Positions 1-7,856 of a DNA stretch of 8,724 nt are shown here, one piece after another. The stretch's first letter is position 1, and each line of letters starts with the position of its first letter. The position numbers and the translations under genes were made by a program. The notes below the pieces were generated by a model. It made no database searches. It worked only from the letters and a program-made list of their open reading frames with translations, and was not told the DNA's origin. Source of the stretch: Desulfovibrio sp. (GTDB lineage: Bacteria; Desulfobacterota; Desulfovibrionia; Desulfovibrionales; Desulfovibrionaceae); contig JALHHV010000058.1 of assembly GCA_022837365.1 (NCBI GenBank), positions 1-8,724 of the forward strand, given 5' to 3'.

Positions 1-1082
1 GCGCGCCGCAACAACTCCTCGTGCAGGGGCCGGGGCACGGGCACCCCTTCGCGCAGGGCGCGGCGCTGCAATTCGAACCGCCGGGCGCCGGGCAGGCGGG
101 TGCCCGGCTGGTCCAGCACGTGGCCCAGCAGGGCGGCGGCCCGTTCGGCGAAATCGGCGCCGAAGGCCTGCGGCGAAAGCAGCACCATGCACTGTCCGGT
201 GCGCGGCGGACCGCCTTCGGCGTCCAGGAACGACGTGGCCTCGAAGGCGTGGTTGCTGCCGGTGAGCGACGCGGACAGCAGTTCCACCATCAGCGCCAGG
301 GCCGCCCCCTTGGCCCCGCCGAAGGGCAGCAGCATGCCGCCCAGCGCCACGGCCGGGTCGGTGGTGGGCCTGCCGTCGGCGGCCACGGCCCAGCCCTCGG
401 GGATGGGACGGCCTACGCGGGCCGCGTCCACGATGCGCCCGCGCGCCACGGTGCTCAGCGAAAGGTCCAGCACCAGCGGGTCCGGCCCGTCCGCTCCTGG
501 CCCGTCGGCACCAGCCGGGCCGTCGGGGGAGTCGGGGGAGCCGGGCGCGCCGGTTCCCTCCCCCCTGCCGGGCAGGGCCACCGGCGGGCAGGCGAAGGCC
601 ACCGGGTTGGTGCCGAACGAGGCGCGGTTGCCGCCCCACGGGGCCATGGCCGCCGGGGTGTTGGCGAACAGCAGCGCCACCAGCCCCTGCCGGGCCGCCC
701 GTTCCACGTGCAGCCCGCCCACGCCGCAATGGTGCGAATCGGTCACGCCCATGACCGCGCAGCCCATCCGCTTCGCCAGGGGCACGGCCACGGCCAGCCC
801 GGCGTCGATGGCCGGGTAGGCGAAGCCGCACGCGGCGTCCACGCGCACCACCGCCGGAAACGGCGTTTCCACGCGCGGCACGGCGTCGCCGCGCACCTTG
901 CCCACCGCCGCCTGGTCCGCGTACTGCGGCAGGCGCGACATCCCGTGCGAGGGGATGCCCATGCACTCGGCCGCCACCAGCGCGTCGGCCACGCTGGCCG
1001 CGGCGTCTGGGCGCACGCCCACCCGTTCCAGCGCGGCGCGGCACAGTGTTGCGAGGTCTTCGGGCCTGACGATGACTGCCAT
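1..1082 (-). CDS. Ldh_2-family malate/lactate/sulfolactate dehydrogenase (3' end cut by window edge)
   Basis: NAD(P)H-dependent 2-hydroxyacid dehydrogenase of the Ldh_2 family (YlbC/AllD/ComC/malate dehydrogenase type), cytoplasmic, interconverting a 2-hydroxyacid and its 2-oxoacid. I read 360 whole codons with no stop; family proteins usually end a few residues after the PGxRR...REGVPVP tail seen at 329-350, so only the extreme C-terminus is missing. Visible motifs: PSHGMSR at 44-50 with the Ser45-His46 active-site pair, TDSHHCGVGG at 114-123, APWGGNRASFGTNP at 147-160, VLDLSLSTVARG at 204-215, PEGWA at 228-232 and LPFGGAKG at 252-259. The ATG at 1082 has GGGAG five bases upstream. It begins 31 bp after mcp stops, so co-transcription is likely. 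Residues about 168-201 are a Gly/Pro/Asp-rich insertion where relatives have a short loop. The substrate cannot be read from the sequence; the neighbourhood favours sulfolactate (ComC-like), with malate or lactate as alternatives. Family assignment is firm, substrate is inference. Confidence 0.9.
   Translation of the reverse strand, partial: MAVIVRPEDLATLCRAALERVGVRPDAAASVADALVAAECMGIPSHGMSRLPQYADQAAVGKVRGDAVPRVETPFPAVVRVDAACGFAYPAIDAGLAVAVPLAKRMGCAVMGVTDSHHCGVGGLHVERAARQGLVALLFANTPAAMAPWGGNRASFGTNPVAFACPPVALPGRGEGTGAPGSPDSPDGPAGADGPGADGPDPLVLDLSLSTVARGRIVDAARVGRPIPEGWAVAADGRPTTDPAVALGGMLLPFGGAKGAALALMVELLSASLTGSNHAFEATSFLDAEGGPPRTGQCMVLLSPQAFGADFAERAAALLGHVLDQPGTRLPGARRFELQRRALREGVPVPRPLHEELLRR
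480..581 (-). repeat. Low-complexity Gly/Pro/Asp insertion with micro-tandem repeats inside the dehydrogenase gene
   Basis: This segment encodes residues about 168-201. It contains a perfect 9-bp tandem duplication (523-531 and 532-540, encoding SPD twice) and a 15-bp-period repeat encoding GADGP twice (483-512). Both keep the reading frame. Typical family members have only a few residues between the GTNPxAF motif and the VLDLS strand, so roughly 30 residues look added, plausibly by replication slippage in a surface loop. Confidence 0.6.
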
Positions 1083-1092
1083 GGTTGCTCCC

Positions 1093-1106
1093 GGGGCCGA
1101 GGCCCC
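1093..1106 (-). other. Short perfect inverted repeat between mcp and the dehydrogenase gene
   Basis: A 6-bp GGGGCC/GGCCCC palindrome with a 2-base centre (in practice about a 5-bp stem with a 4-base loop) lies in the 31-bp gap and abuts the GGGAG ribosome-binding site of the downstream gene (1088-1092). There is no T-tract, so it is not a standard terminator. It could modestly affect translation of the dehydrogenase, or be chance in GC-rich DNA. Confidence 0.3.
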
Positions 1107-1113
1107 TGTGTTG

Positions 1114-3147
1114 TTACGCGCGCAGCCGGTGCAACGCCTGCTCCAGCTGCACGGCCATTTCCGACAGTTCGCGGATGGCCACGGCCGACTGCTGCATGCC
1201 GCCCGCCGTTTCCGCCGCGATGTCGCTGACCGACTGCACGGTGCGTCCGATCTGTTCGCTGGCGGCGGACTGCTGCTCCGCCGCCGTGGCTATGCCGTTG
1301 ACCTGCGCGGCGGAGTCGCCCACGATGCGCACGATGGCGTCCAGCGCCTGGCCCGATTCGCGGGCGGACCGGGTGGCCTCGCCCACGGCGGCCACGGAGT
1401 GCTCCACCGCGTCCACGTTGCGCCGGGCCACGTCCTGGATGCCGCGCACGCTGCCGCCCACTTCCGCCGTGGCCTGCATGGTGCGCTCGGCCAGCTTGCG
1501 CACCTCGTCGGCCACCACGGCGAAGCCCCGCCCGGCGTCCCCGGCGCGGGCCGCCTCAATGGCGGCGTTCAGCGCCAGCAGGTTGGTCTGGTCCGCGATG
1601 TCGGCGATCATCTCCATGACCTTGCCGATGGCCTCGGCCTTGACGCCCAGTTCCTGCATGTTGCGGCGCACCGCGTCGGAGCCTTCCGCCACCTTCTCGA
1701 TGGCGGCGACGGTGCGGGCCACCACCTGGGCGCCCTCTTCCGCGTTGCGGCGCGAATCGTCGGACCCGCGGCTGGTGGCGGCGGCGCTGGCGGCCACCTC
1801 GGCCACGGCCGCGTTCATCTGGGTGATGGCGGCCAGGGTTTCGGCCATGCGCTGCTGCTGCACCTCGGCCCCCGCCCCCACCTGCTCGGCCTGGGCGGCC
1901 AGTTCTTCCGCGGCGGCGGCGATGCGCGCGGAAATGGCGTGGGCCTCGTCCGCCACCGAAAGCATGGTCCTGTTGGCCGATTCCACGCCCGTGCGCGCCT
2001 CGTCCGCCTGCTGCATGGCCAGGCGGGCCCGCTCCGACTCCTCGCGCGCCCGGCGCGATTCCTCTTCGGCGCTGGCAAGGTGGGCCTTCAGCGATTCCAC
2101 CATGTCCACGATGCGGCCGTATACGCCCGTGTGCGGGCTGCCGTCGTCGATGGCGTAGTCGCCCTCGGTGACCCGGCGGGCGATGTCGGCCAGTTCGCCG
2201 GGGTCCTTGCCCAACTGGCGCATGGTGCCGCGCGGCAAAAGATACGCGATGACCGCGCCGACGCACGTGGCGGCCAGGGCCACCCCGGCCAGCAGCCAGG
2301 TGGCGGTGCGCACCGAGACATCCGACGCCTCGGAGGCGTGCCGCAGCGCCTCGGACGCGGCGGCCTGGGTGGCGGCCACCACCTGCTGCTGGCGGTCCAG
2401 GGCCTCGTACTTGGCCAGCATCTGGCGCGAGAATATGCCGAACAGGCCGGAATAGTTGCCCACGTAGCCCATGAGTTCCTGCACGGCGTCCTGGGATGAC
2501 TCATCCGGCTGGGCGTCGCGCGCCGCCTGGAAGGACTTGCGGGCTTCGGTCAGCCTGGCGCGGATGGCCGTGCGCAGGTCCTCGGTGGGGGTTTCCAGGA
2601 ACTGTCCGGTCAGCACGCGCACCTCGGCAAAGGCGGCGGCCCCGGCGTGCAGCAGCCGGTACCCCTTCAGGCGCCCCGCGTCGGGAGCCGCCTGCAACGC
2701 GTCGCCAAGCCTGCCGTCCAGCGCGGCCACGGCCTCCACCACCTTGGCGGCGTTGACGCCAATGCGCTGCTGCATGGCGATGGCCTCGTTCTGCGAGTTC
2801 ACCAACTGGGCGAAGGCGGTCTTGAAGTTTTCCAGGTTTTCCAGCAGCCCGTTGCCGTCGGCCCGCATCCAGTCGTGCGCAAGACCGGCGCCCGCCGCCT
2901 CGATGACGGCGCGGGCGTCGTCCAGGCTCTTGTCCGTGGCCGCCGCGTGGACCTGATCGCCGCGCAGCATGAAGCGCCCCATGGACGCCTCCGCTGACGA
3001 AAGATGGCGCATGGCCGTTTCTATGGACGTGGAATAGTTGCCGTAGACGACCATTTCGTGCATTCCCCGCCAGCCTATGGCGCCCACGATGGCCGTCAAC
3101 GACAGCACGGCCATGAATCCGAGATAGAGTTTGGTTTTCAGGAGCAT
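1114..3147 (-). CDS. Methyl-accepting chemotaxis protein with long periplasmic helical sensor domain
   Basis: Inner-membrane chemoreceptor of 677 residues that would pass a periplasmic ligand signal to CheA/CheW. TM1 is about 7-27, the periplasmic region about 28-280 (long, predicted helical, no Cache/PAS motif seen), and TM2 about 281-305. A HAMP-like linker (about 306-360, containing [11 protein letters not shown]) and a helical coiled-coil signalling domain follow. The highly conserved hairpin tip is at about 519-555, including [17 protein letters not shown] and [17 protein letters not shown]. The C-terminus (LHRLRA) lacks a CheR-tethering pentapeptide. The periplasmic length of about 250 residues fits a two-module helical-bundle (HBM) sensor, a type known to bind small carboxylates; that fold assignment is inference. 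The ATG is preceded by GGAGG with a 5-base spacer. It lies between the racemase and dehydrogenase genes on the same strand, so a ligand related to the catabolic substrate is plausible but unproven. Confidence 0.95.
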   Translation of the reverse strand: MLLKTKLYLGFMAVLSLTAIVGAIGWRGMHEMVVYGNYSTSIETAMRHLSSAEASMGRFMLRGDQVHAAATDKSLDDARAVIEAAGAGLAHDWMRADGNGLLENLENFKTAFAQLVNSQNEAIAMQQRIGVNAAKVVEAVAALDGRLGDALQAAPDAGRLKGYRLLHAGAAAFAEVRVLTGQFLETPTEDLRTAIRARLTEARKSFQAARDAQPDESSQDAVQELMGYVGNYSGLFGIFSRQMLAKYEALDRQQQVVAATQAAASEALRHASEASDVSVRTATWLLAGVALAATCVGAVIAYLLPRGTMRQLGKDPGELADIARRVTEGDYAIDDGSPHTGVYGRIVDMVESLKAHLASAEEESRRAREESERARLAMQQADEARTGVESANRTMLSVADEAHAISARIAAAAEELAAQAEQVGAGAEVQQQRMAETLAAITQMNAAVAEVAASAAATSRGSDDSRRNAEEGAQVVARTVAAIEKVAEGSDAVRRNMQELGVKAEAIGKVMEMIADIADQTNLLALNAAIEAARAGDAGRGFAVVADEVRKLAERTMQATAEVGGSVRGIQDVARRNVDAVEHSVAAVGEATRSARESGQALDAIVRIVGDSAAQVNGIATAAEQQSAASEQIGRTVQSVSDIAAETAGGMQQSAVAIRELSEMAVQLEQALHRLRA

Positions 3148-3504
3148 GCCGCCCTCCGGAGCGTGTCTGGTGTTCTGCCTGCCGGCCAGAGGAGCATGTC
3201 CGCGCGTTTCGGCGCGGCCCGCTCCTGCTTCGGATACGTTCCCCCCTCGTCTCGCCGCCGTCCCTCCCCGGACACGGCTTCATGTTTCCTCACCCCACCC
3301 GGCCGCCGCGTTTCCCCCTGCGGCACCGGGCACGTCCTTAGCGGCCGTATGCCCCCCGGCAACCCGGCCGTCCTGGCCCACCGGCGCGCGCCCCCCTTGC
3401 GGAGTGGCGGGCGGGACATCCTGCGCGCGCCGCCCGCCGCAGGGCGGAACCGCACCGGATGCCCCGCCCGCCGTTCCAGGAGGAGACGGGCACGCTCTCG
3501 CCGG
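3148..3504. other. Gene-free GC-rich interval between larA and mcp
   Basis: These 357 bp hold no frame with credible protein similarity; the short frames present are Arg/Pro/Gly-rich compositional artefacts. The interval probably contains the 3' end of the larA transcript and the promoter and leader of mcp. A 9-bp perfect inverted repeat (3406-3414 with 3430-3438, 15-base loop) and a 6-bp one (3200-3205 with 3212-3217) are visible, neither followed by a T-tract on the transcribed strand. I found no convincing sigma-70 or sigma-54 promoter. Confidence 0.6.
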
Positions 3505-4755
3505 CTATTTCCTGTAGAAGAACGACGAGTTGGCGCTTTTCACCACGGCCACGCGCGGGTTCTTCATTCCGGCCAGCCAATTGTCCACGGTCTGCTGCAT
3601 GTCGCCGGGCGTCAGCAGGCATTCGCGCAGCCGGGCCGGGTCCAGGTCTGAATGCACCACCACCTCGAAGCTGGTGGTGGCGCGGGCGAACAGGAAGCCC
3701 TTGTGCGCGCCCATGCGGAACGCCCCGGACTCGAAGTCCTTCTTCAGCGAATGCGCGCAGGGAAAGCGCCGCACGTAGTCGTGGTACACCTCGTCCCCGA
3801 TGCCCTGGCCGCATTGGGCCACCAGCAGCACCTTCGCCCCCGGCGCGGCGCACTGCACCGCCGTGTTCAGCCCCTTCTGGGCCTGGTACAGGCAGATGTC
3901 CTTGGGCGAGCCCCCACACGAGGCGATGACGATGTCATACGGCTCTTCGTAGGCCAGCCCGTACACCTGCGCCGTGACCTTGGCCGCGGCGCGCATGACC
4001 AGCGGCGGCCAGCCGGCCAGCACCGCCACCGGACGCTTGGCCGCGTCCAGCACCACGTTGACGGCCAGGGCCACCCCGGCCAGTTCGCCGGCCTCGTCCA
4101 GATCGAGGCGCACGGGGTTGGTCTCTATGGCGCCCACGGTGGCGGCCGGGTCGCGCATCAGGCGGTGGTTGGCCTCGATCATGGCCGCCGAGGCGCAGCC
4201 GATGACCACGCCCTTGGCCCCCCCGGTGAAGCCCACGAACTGGTGCGCGTCCACCATGCCGATGACCAGCCGCAGTTCCGCCGCGCCGTAGGCGGCGTTG
4301 ACCTCCACCGGGGTGCCGCGCGCGGTGGAGCCGAAGCGCGCCAGCGGCGAATGCTCGGCGTCGTGGGCCACCACCCGGCAGCCGCGCAAGTCCCCGGGCA
4401 GCACCCGGGCCAGTTGCGCCTCGTCCGCCGGGGGATGCAGGCCGCCGCCCACCACGATCACCACGTCTTCCGGCTTCAGGGACGGATAGGCTGCGAACAG
4501 CCTGTCCAGCACCGGCGGCAGCAGCAGCCGCACCGGCACGGGCCGCGTCTCGTCGGGCACGGCGATGGCCACGGAGCGCGGGGCCGGGCGGTCCTCCAGC
4601 CGGGGGCAGCCCAGCGGGTCGTCCAGGGCGGCATGCAGCGCGGCCAGGGGTTCGGCCAGCGGCTCCACGGGGTTCGGTTCGAACACGTCCACGTGGAGGG
4701 AATCGGGCAGTTCCAAGGGCACGCAGCCGTGCCCGTACTTCAGATCGATGCGCAT
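3505..4755 (-). CDS. larA: LarA-family nickel-pincer-dependent 2-hydroxyacid racemase/epimerase
   Basis: Cytoplasmic enzyme of 416 residues, the usual LarA length. LarA-family enzymes racemise or epimerise 2-hydroxyacids by hydride transfer on the nickel-pincer nucleotide (NPN) cofactor, which LarB, LarC and LarE make. Residues matching the Lactobacillus plantarum enzyme are all present with matching spacing: Asp68/Arg71 (PDETR), His107 (GGGLH), His171 and Lys181 (HQFVGFTGGAKG, the cofactor-attaching lysine), His197, and Tyr290/Gln291/Lys294 (YQAQKG). I chose the ATG at 4755 because the protein then begins MRIDLKYGHG, a typical LarA start, with AAGAGG nine bases upstream; an in-frame GTG at 4812 would add 19 atypical residues. 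It follows tctB by 121 bp with no obvious terminator. No larB, larC or larE is in view. The substrate is unknown: lactate, malate and, from context, sulfolactate are candidates. Confidence 0.92.
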   Translation of the reverse strand: MRIDLKYGHGCVPLELPDSLHVDVFEPNPVEPLAEPLAALHAALDDPLGCPRLEDRPAPRSVAIAVPDETRPVPVRLLLPPVLDRLFAAYPSLKPEDVVIVVGGGLHPPADEAQLARVLPGDLRGCRVVAHDAEHSPLARFGSTARGTPVEVNAAYGAAELRLVIGMVDAHQFVGFTGGAKGVVIGCASAAMIEANHRLMRDPAATVGAIETNPVRLDLDEAGELAGVALAVNVVLDAAKRPVAVLAGWPPLVMRAAAKVTAQVYGLAYEEPYDIVIASCGGSPKDICLYQAQKGLNTAVQCAAPGAKVLLVAQCGQGIGDEVYHDYVRRFPCAHSLKKDFESGAFRMGAHKGFLFARATTSFEVVVHSDLDPARLRECLLTPGDMQQTVDNWLAGMKNPRVAVVKSANSSFFYRK

Positions 4756-4876
4756 GAAACGGAACCTCTTGCGGGTGGTATCGACAACGGAAACGGGTTC
4801 CCCCCGCCGCACGCAACCCTTCCGGGAATGCGCACGACGGGGGGACGGAGCGAACGGCGCCGTGCGGCAGGTGCGC

Positions 4877-5335
4877 TTAGAACAGCATGCCTTCCGGAGT
4901 GGGAACGCCCAACAGCATCGCGAACCCTATCCAGACGAACAGGCACAGCACCACGGTGAACGCGGCGGAGGCCAGGGCCTTCCTGCGCGTGCCGCCTCCG
5001 GCGTCGCCCAGCACCATGGCCATGCTGAACAGGTAGATGACGGATGCGGGGTAGAAGCCCAGCAGGGGAATGCACAACACGTAGGCGATGGCCCCGGCGG
5101 AGATCATGACCACACGGCCCACGGCCACGGGTTCGTCGTGCGGTGCGTCCTCGCCCTTGCGGCGCTTCAGCAGGCCCTGGACGCACACCAGGATGCCGCC
5201 AACGGTCATGAAGATGATGAGCATCCGGGGAAACAGCAGGCTGACCCCTTCAAGGTCGCCGCTCTGGGCGTGGAACACGCCGGCCACGGCCAGCACGGCG
5301 AGACCGGATGCGATGTCGGCAACGCTGCTACGCAT
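4877..5335 (-). CDS. tctB: TctB, small membrane subunit of a tripartite tricarboxylate transporter
   Basis: Small integral inner-membrane protein of 152 residues, the usual TctB size. It partners TctA in a cation-coupled, binding-protein-dependent secondary transporter for carboxylates or related anions. Hydrophobic segments lie at about 8-23, 34-54, 74-92, 94-111 and 120-142, with a charged loop around 57-68 (KRRKGEDAPHDE). TctB sequences diverge widely, so the call rests on size, topology and position directly after tctA. Its ATG sits inside the last codons of tctA (8-bp overlap) with AGGAGG nine bases upstream, which implies translational coupling and balanced subunit production. Confidence 0.88.
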   Translation of the reverse strand: MRSSVADIASGLAVLAVAGVFHAQSGDLEGVSLLFPRMLIIFMTVGGILVCVQGLLKRRKGEDAPHDEPVAVGRVVMISAGAIAYVLCIPLLGFYPASVIYLFSMAMVLGDAGGGTRRKALASAAFTVVLCLFVWIGFAMLLGVPTPEGMLF

Positions 5336-6872
5336 GGGTGGAATCCTCCTTGGGCTGCGGCACGTCGCAACCGCAGTCGCGGCGCTTGCGCTTCCAGTCC
5401 AGCAGGAAGGGCGTGGCCAGGGAAAGCAGGGTGAGCAGGATGAGCAGGATGGCGATGGGGCTTTCCAGGAACACGTTGATCACCGAGCCGCCGGAAGCCT
5501 TGGACAGGTGCACGCACTTGCCCAGGTTCTCTTCGATCATGGGGCCGAGGATGATGCCGAGGGCCATGGCCCCGGTGTCCAGGCCCACCCGGCCCGAGAA
5601 GTAGCCCAGGAAGCCGAAGACGATGACGATCCACACGTCCAGCATGCTGTTGCGGATGGCGTACGAGCCGATGACCGACAGCACCACGATGGCGATGGCC
5701 ACGAAGGTCAGGCGGATGCTGAGCAGCTTGGTCATCATGCGGGCAAGCACGAGGCCGATGGGGATCATCAGCAGGTTCACCGCGAACTGCGACATGATGA
5801 AGGTGTAGGCCAGGTCGCCCGTGGCGGTGAACACCTTGAAGCCGGGCTGGATGCCCTTGGCCAGCAGCGCGCCCAGGATGACCGCCGCCACCGCGCTGCC
5901 CGGAATGCCCAGGGTCAGCATGGGGATGAGCGAACCGCCGATGACCGCGTTGTTGGCGCTTTCGCTGGCGGCCACGCCCTCGATGACGCCCTTGCCGTAG
6001 CGCTCGGGATTCTTGTCCCAGCGCTTGGACTCGTTGTAGGCGATGATGGACGCGATCTCGCCGCCCGCGCCGGGCAGCATGCCTACGATGGTGCCGATGA
6101 TGGACGAGCGCATCAGGATGACCTTGCACCGGCCCACCAGGGCGCGCACCACTTCACGGAAGGCGCCCGGGGCGGGCCTGTATTCGGCGATGAACGGCTT
6201 GTAGCTGCCGATCAGGTACAGCACCTGCGAGAAGGAGAACAGGCCGATCATGGCGGGGATGACCTCGATGCCCTGCACCAGCGGGTAGTATCCGAAGGTG
6301 AAGCGCGGCACCCCGGCGTTGGGGTCGATGCCCACGGTGGACACCAAGAGGCCCATGGCGCCCGACAGCAGGCCCTTGACCATGTTGCCCGACGACATGA
6401 CCGCGATGGTGGACAGGCCGAAGATGCACAGCCAGAAATTCTCGGGACCGCCGAACTGCAGGGCGAACCGGGCCAGCGGCGCGGCCAGGAACAGCAGGAA
6501 CACGGTGCCGACGATGCCGCCGAACACCGACGACAGCAGCGAGGTGATCAGGCCGATGTCGGCGCGCCCGGCCTGACACAGGGGCCAGCCGTCGAAGGTG
6601 GTGGCCACGGAGGAAGGCGTGCCCGGCGTGCAGATCAGACAGGCGGAGTTCGCCCCGCCGTAGATGGCCCCCGCATAGATGGCGCCCAGCATGATCAGGC
6701 CGCTGGTGGCGTCCATGGCGAAGGTGGCCGGCACCATGAGGGCGACGCCCATGGTGGCGGTAAGGCCCGGCAGGGCCCCCACGATGATGCCCCCCGTCAG
6801 ACCCGCGACCATCAGCAGGATGTTCAGCGGCTCGAACAGATGCCCGATGGCCGGTCCGATAAATTCCATCAT
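5328..6872 (-). CDS. tctA: TctA, large membrane subunit of a tripartite tricarboxylate transporter
   Basis: Integral inner-membrane permease of 514 residues, full length for TctA, with about a dozen hydrophobic segments. Together with TctB it moves the substrate delivered by TctC, using an ion gradient. The internal repeat typical of the family is clear: the first half has GALPGLTATMGVALMVPATF at 32-51 followed by AIYGGANSACLICTPGTPS and DGWPL, and the second half has GMLPGAGGEIASIIAYNES, ESANNAVIGGSLIPM and LTLGIPGSAVAA. The first half reads ICTPGTP where relatives often have LNIPGTP, a possible substrate-related difference. Translation starts at the first of two consecutive ATG codons, with AGGAG seven bases upstream. 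The gene follows tctC after 64 bp that contain a strong stem-loop, and overlaps tctB. The transported substrate cannot be read from the sequence; the neighbouring lyase, racemase and dehydrogenase genes suggest a 2-hydroxyacid such as sulfolactate. Confidence 0.96.
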   Translation of the reverse strand: MMEFIGPAIGHLFEPLNILLMVAGLTGGIIVGALPGLTATMGVALMVPATFAMDATSGLIMLGAIYAGAIYGGANSACLICTPGTPSSVATTFDGWPLCQAGRADIGLITSLLSSVFGGIVGTVFLLFLAAPLARFALQFGGPENFWLCIFGLSTIAVMSSGNMVKGLLSGAMGLLVSTVGIDPNAGVPRFTFGYYPLVQGIEVIPAMIGLFSFSQVLYLIGSYKPFIAEYRPAPGAFREVVRALVGRCKVILMRSSIIGTIVGMLPGAGGEIASIIAYNESKRWDKNPERYGKGVIEGVAASESANNAVIGGSLIPMLTLGIPGSAVAAVILGALLAKGIQPGFKVFTATGDLAYTFIMSQFAVNLLMIPIGLVLARMMTKLLSIRLTFVAIAIVVLSVIGSYAIRNSMLDVWIVIVFGFLGYFSGRVGLDTGAMALGIILGPMIEENLGKCVHLSKASGGSVINVFLESPIAILLILLTLLSLATPFLLDWKRKRRDCGCDVPQPKEDSTHA

Positions 6873-6892
6873 TGTGAAGCTCCTTGGTACGG

Positions 6893-6922
6893 GCCGGGGA
6901 GGGATGGCACCCCCTCCCCGGC
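6893..6922 (-). promoter_or_regulatory. Strong intercistronic stem-loop between tctC and tctA
   Basis: A perfect 11-bp inverted repeat (6893-6903 with 6912-6922, 8-base loop) lies in the 64-bp gap, 14 bases after the tctC stop codon and before the tctA ribosome-binding site. No T-tract follows on the transcribed strand. In binding-protein transporter operons such a hairpin commonly protects the upstream mRNA or attenuates read-through, giving more binding protein than membrane subunits. That role is inferred here. Confidence 0.65.
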
Positions 6923-6936
6923 GGTATCAGGACCGC

Positions 6937-7845
6937 CTACTTCAGCAGGCCGGCCTTTTGCAGCATGTTCCTGGCGAACTCGTTCTGGGTGCGCACGTAC
7001 GCCGCAAAGGCATCGCCATCCATGTATTCGGTGGGCTGGCCCGCCTTCTTCATGTCGGAGATGTATTCAGGGTCGTCGCAGATCTTCTTGAAGGTTTCAC
7101 GCAGGTAGTCCAGCTGGGCCTTGTCGACGCCCTTGGGAGCCACGAAGGCGCGGCGGATGTCGGACACCACGTCGAAGCCCTGTTCGCGCAGGGTGGCCAC
7201 GTCGGGCAGGAAGTCGTTGCGCTTTTCGGCGGCAAGGCCGAGCACGGTCATTTCCTCGAGGCTGCGCATGACGTCGTTCAGGTTGCCGAACATGACGTCG
7301 ATCTCGCCGCCCAGCAGGGCCGCGTTCTGGTCGGCGGCGCCCTTGTAGAACACCTCGGTGACGGGGAAGTCGAACTTGCCCTTCACGTCCAGGAACATCA
7401 GGTGGTGGCCGCTGTTGGGGCCCACCAGGCCCACCTTGAGCTTGCCGGGGTTGGCCTTGGCGAACTCGAAGACGTCCTTCACGGACTTGAGCTTGCTGTC
7501 GTTGCGCACCACCACGGCCTGCGGGTCGTTCACCACCTGGCAGATGTAGGCGAAGCTGTCGGTGGAGAACATGGCCTTCTGGACCATGGGCTGCAGCACG
7601 ATGTGCGGCACGTTGATGCCGCCGATGGTGTAGCCGTCGGGACGGGCGTTGGCGATCTCGCCGAAGCCGATGGCGCCGCCCGCGCCGGGCTTGTAGACGA
7701 ACACCCACTGCTGGTCGGAATACTTGTTCCAGTACTTCTGCATGATGCGGGCCTGCACGTCGCTGGACCCGCCCGCCGTGAAGGCGATGATCATGTTGAT
7801 GGGCTTGTCGGGATACTTGGCGTAGGCAAGGAAACGCACTTTCAT
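6937..7845 (-). CDS. tctC: TctC/Bug-family solute-binding protein, lacking a functional-looking signal peptide
   Basis: Binding protein of a tripartite tricarboxylate transporter, normally periplasmic, capturing the anion for TctAB. The mature domain is complete over 302 residues: YPDKPINMIIAFTAGGSSD at 11-29 (ligand loop 1), KPGAGGAIGFGEIANA and PDGYT at 52-73 (loop 2), and YKGAADQNAALLGGEID at 167-183. The N-terminus is odd. It reads MKVRFLAYAKYPDKP, a basic start running directly into an AYA cleavage-like site, with no hydrophobic core of 10-15 residues. The start is well supported: AGGAG lies six bases upstream, an in-frame stop (7873-7875) lies nine codons upstream, and the two other frames offer no hydrophobic leader. 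Possible explanations are an in-frame deletion in the leader, a sequence error, or a cytoplasmic role. It is followed by tctA and tctB in the standard order. Confidence 0.93.
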   Translation of the reverse strand: MKVRFLAYAKYPDKPINMIIAFTAGGSSDVQARIMQKYWNKYSDQQWVFVYKPGAGGAIGFGEIANARPDGYTIGGINVPHIVLQPMVQKAMFSTDSFAYICQVVNDPQAVVVRNDSKLKSVKDVFEFAKANPGKLKVGLVGPNSGHHLMFLDVKGKFDFPVTEVFYKGAADQNAALLGGEIDVMFGNLNDVMRSLEEMTVLGLAAEKRNDFLPDVATLREQGFDVVSDIRRAFVAPKGVDKAQLDYLRETFKKICDDPEYISDMKKAGQPTEYMDGDAFAAYVRTQNEFARNMLQKAGLLK

Positions 7846-7851
7846 GTAGGG

Positions 7852-7856
7852 CTCCT
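7852..7856 (-). promoter_or_regulatory. Ribosome-binding site of tctC
   Basis: AGGAG on the minus strand, within a purine-rich AAAAAGGAG, six bases before the ATG at 7845. With the in-frame stop at 7873-7875, it fixes the tctC start and so rules out an unannotated longer N-terminus that could carry a signal peptide. Confidence 0.8.

Noticed and set aside
21..1229. Long open frame on the plus strand opposite the dehydrogenase gene
   Set aside because: Its translation is Gly/His/Arg/Ala-rich without any family motif, and it lies antisense to a gene with clear Ldh_2 motifs. It is a by-product of high GC codon use.
2501..3283. Minus-strand frame starting at an ATG with a GAGG-like site, overlapping mcp out of frame
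   Set aside because: The upstream GAGGAAAC looks like a ribosome-binding site, but the protein is Arg/Gly-rich and almost wholly overlaps the chemoreceptor gene, so it is judged chance.
3355..3390. Possible sigma-54 promoter upstream of mcp (GG and TTGC elements)
   Set aside because: The spacing between the GG and GC pairs is 11 bases where 10 is required, and the flanking consensus is poor.
3138..3455. Short frame in the gap between larA and mcp as a small protein
   Set aside because: Arg/Pro/Gly-rich composition, no ribosome-binding site of note and no recognisable motif.
4756..4812. Longer larA start at the GTG at 4812
   Set aside because: It would add 19 residues absent from LarA proteins, whereas the ATG at 4755 gives the typical beginning and has a suitable ribosome-binding site.
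5088..7091. 667-codon plus-strand frame opposite tctA and tctB
   Set aside because: The product is Gln/His/Asp/Gly-rich low complexity, the classic antisense shadow of GC-rich membrane protein genes. The minus strand carries clear TctA motifs.
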